This document shows positions 7,030-7,676 of a stretch of 7,676 bases of DNA, piece by piece (the first letter of the stretch is position 1; the number at the start of each line of letters is the position of its first letter). The stretch covers positions 1 to 7,676 of the forward strand of contig DAOVSY010000134.1 in NCBI GenBank assembly GCA_030633365.1. The letters are read 5' to 3'. The notes under the pieces are model-generated. The model ran no database searches, was not told where the DNA came from, and was given only the letters and a program-made list of their open reading frames with translations. Origin of the DNA: Spirochaetaceae bacterium (lineage in GTDB: Bacteria; Spirochaetota; Spirochaetia; B11-G9). A program made the position numbers and the translations under genes.

Positions 7030-7676
7030 ATGAAAAAGTTTTTAATTACAGCTGTATTGTTTTTGATTTTTATACAATTTGGTATATCTGAACAAATAGA
7101 TAATATTGTTCTTCTGGACACTTCAGAGAGCATGTTCCCTTATTATTCAGGTACAATCGATTATTTGATTGAAGATATTGTTCAAAAACAATTACAGTCT
7201 GGAGATACTTTTCATTTATTAAGTTTCAATGATTTTCCGGAATATGAAATTTCAAGGACAATAAGATCTGAAATAGAAATTAAAGAAATATTTAACAGAA
7301 TATTATTACTTCAACCAATAGGAAAATATACTGACTTAATATCAGCATTTTCCTTTTTATATGAATATACAGAAAAACTTCAATTAAATAGCCTTAAAAG
7401 AATTATTATTCTGACAGATGGTATACATGACCCACCACCAGAAAGCCCCTACCCTGTTTCATCTGATAATATTACAAATATTGTTAAAATTTCCGAAAAT
7501 ATGAGAAGGCAGGGATGGGATGTTTCACTCGTACAATTTCCCATAATTAATGTAAGTGATGGTAGTTCATCCAGCTCTGGTAGTTCATCCAGCTCTGGTA
7601 GTTCATCCGGTACTGGTAGTTCATCCGGTACTGGTAGTTCATCCGGTACTGGTAGTTCATCCGGTACTGGTAGTTC
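7030..7676 (+). CDS. Exported vWA-domain protein, C-terminus cut by window edge
   Basis: The frame is open from the ATG at 7030 to the window edge (215 complete codons) with no stop. Residues 1-20 are a signal peptide ([20 protein letters not shown], likely cut before EQ) with no lipobox cysteine. Residues 24-172 form a von Willebrand factor A domain. The metal-binding MIDAS site is complete: DTSES (Asp30, Ser32, Ser34), Thr101 in GKYTD and Asp130 in LTDG. Strands IVLLD, FHLLSF, RIIILTD and DVSLVQF mark the alternating beta/alpha fold. vWA domains with intact MIDAS bind protein ligands through a divalent metal, so this is probably a periplasmic or surface adhesion or assembly factor. From residue 178 the chain becomes a Ser/Gly/Thr-rich linker encoded by the 18-bp tandem repeat and runs out of the window. 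Whatever lies beyond the linker cannot be seen. Confidence 0.87.
   Translation, partial: MKKFLITAVLFLIFIQFGISEQIDNIVLLDTSESMFPYYSGTIDYLIEDIVQKQLQSGDTFHLLSFNDFPEYEISRTIRSEIEIKEIFNRILLLQPIGKYTDLISAFSFLYEYTEKLQLNSLKRIIILTDGIHDPPPESPYPVSSDNITNIVKISENMRRQGWDVSLVQFPIINVSDGSSSSSGSSSSSGSSSGTGSSSGTGSSSGTGSSSGTGS
7561..7676 (+). repeat. 18-bp tandem repeat coding a Ser/Gly/Thr linker
   Basis: Six full 18-bp units start at 7561, 7579, 7597, 7615, 7633 and 7651. A seventh begins at 7669 and is cut after 8 bases by the window edge, so the true copy number is unknown. The first two units are identical and end in AGCTCT (GSSSSS); the next four are identical and end in GGTACT (GSSSGT). The first 12 bases (GGTAGTTCATCC) are the same in all. 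The unit is 50% G+C in a gene of about 30%, and its length is six codons, so gain or loss of units keeps the frame and changes only linker length. Perfect identity suggests recent expansion or homogenisation. Confidence 0.97.

Noticed and set aside
6867..7133. Minus-strand 88-codon open frame across the greA-vWA junction.
   Set aside because: It is antisense to the GreA C-terminal domain and the vWA signal peptide and has no ribosome binding site or recognisable motif.
7561..7676. CRISPR-like array.
   Set aside because: The 18-bp units are directly adjacent with no spacers and lie in frame within a coding sequence, so this is a coding minisatellite.

Overview
The window is AT-rich (roughly 30% G+C by eye), densely coding bacterial DNA with seven genes in two divergent blocks. 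It most likely comes from a spirochaete (Spirochaetota). The main reason is a GreA transcript-cleavage factor of about 890 residues: an intact GreA of normal size sits at the end of a very long helical-repeat extension, an architecture I know from Borrelia and Treponema rather than from bacteria in general. The genus cannot be fixed from this window.

Left block, minus strand, read from about 3191 down to 1: rpe (ribulose-phosphate 3-epimerase), an exported TPR/coiled-coil protein, an exported protein of unknown function, and a cytoplasmic TPR protein that runs off the left edge. The gaps are 41, 3 and 9 bases and no terminator is visible, so they are probably one operon.

Centre: a 120-base divergent intergenic region (3192-3311) holds a near-consensus sigma-70 promoter pointing right (TTGACT, 16 bp, TATAAT). 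No comparably good promoter faces rpe.

Right block, plus strand, 3345 to the right edge: a cytoplasmic TPR protein, the giant GreA, and an exported von Willebrand factor A (vWA) protein. The gaps are 15 and 46 bases, which again suggests an operon. The vWA gene is cut by the window edge inside a perfect 18-bp tandem repeat that encodes a Ser/Gly/Thr linker.

How they fit together: GreA rescues backtracked RNA polymerase, and its TPR neighbour is a candidate partner. Inside the GreA extension is a short segment resembling the Tudor-like RNA-polymerase-docking modules of UvrD/PcrA; this is the most interesting protein-level signal. Three of the seven products carry signal peptides (two on the left, one on the right), so both blocks mix cytoplasmic and envelope functions. 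Four of the seven are TPR or helical-repeat proteins. Three start codons are best placed inside the longest open frame (TTG at 2478, GTG at 3345, ATG at 4302), each because of a well-spaced Shine-Dalgarno sequence. No RNA genes, CRISPR arrays, insertion sequences or phage genes were seen.
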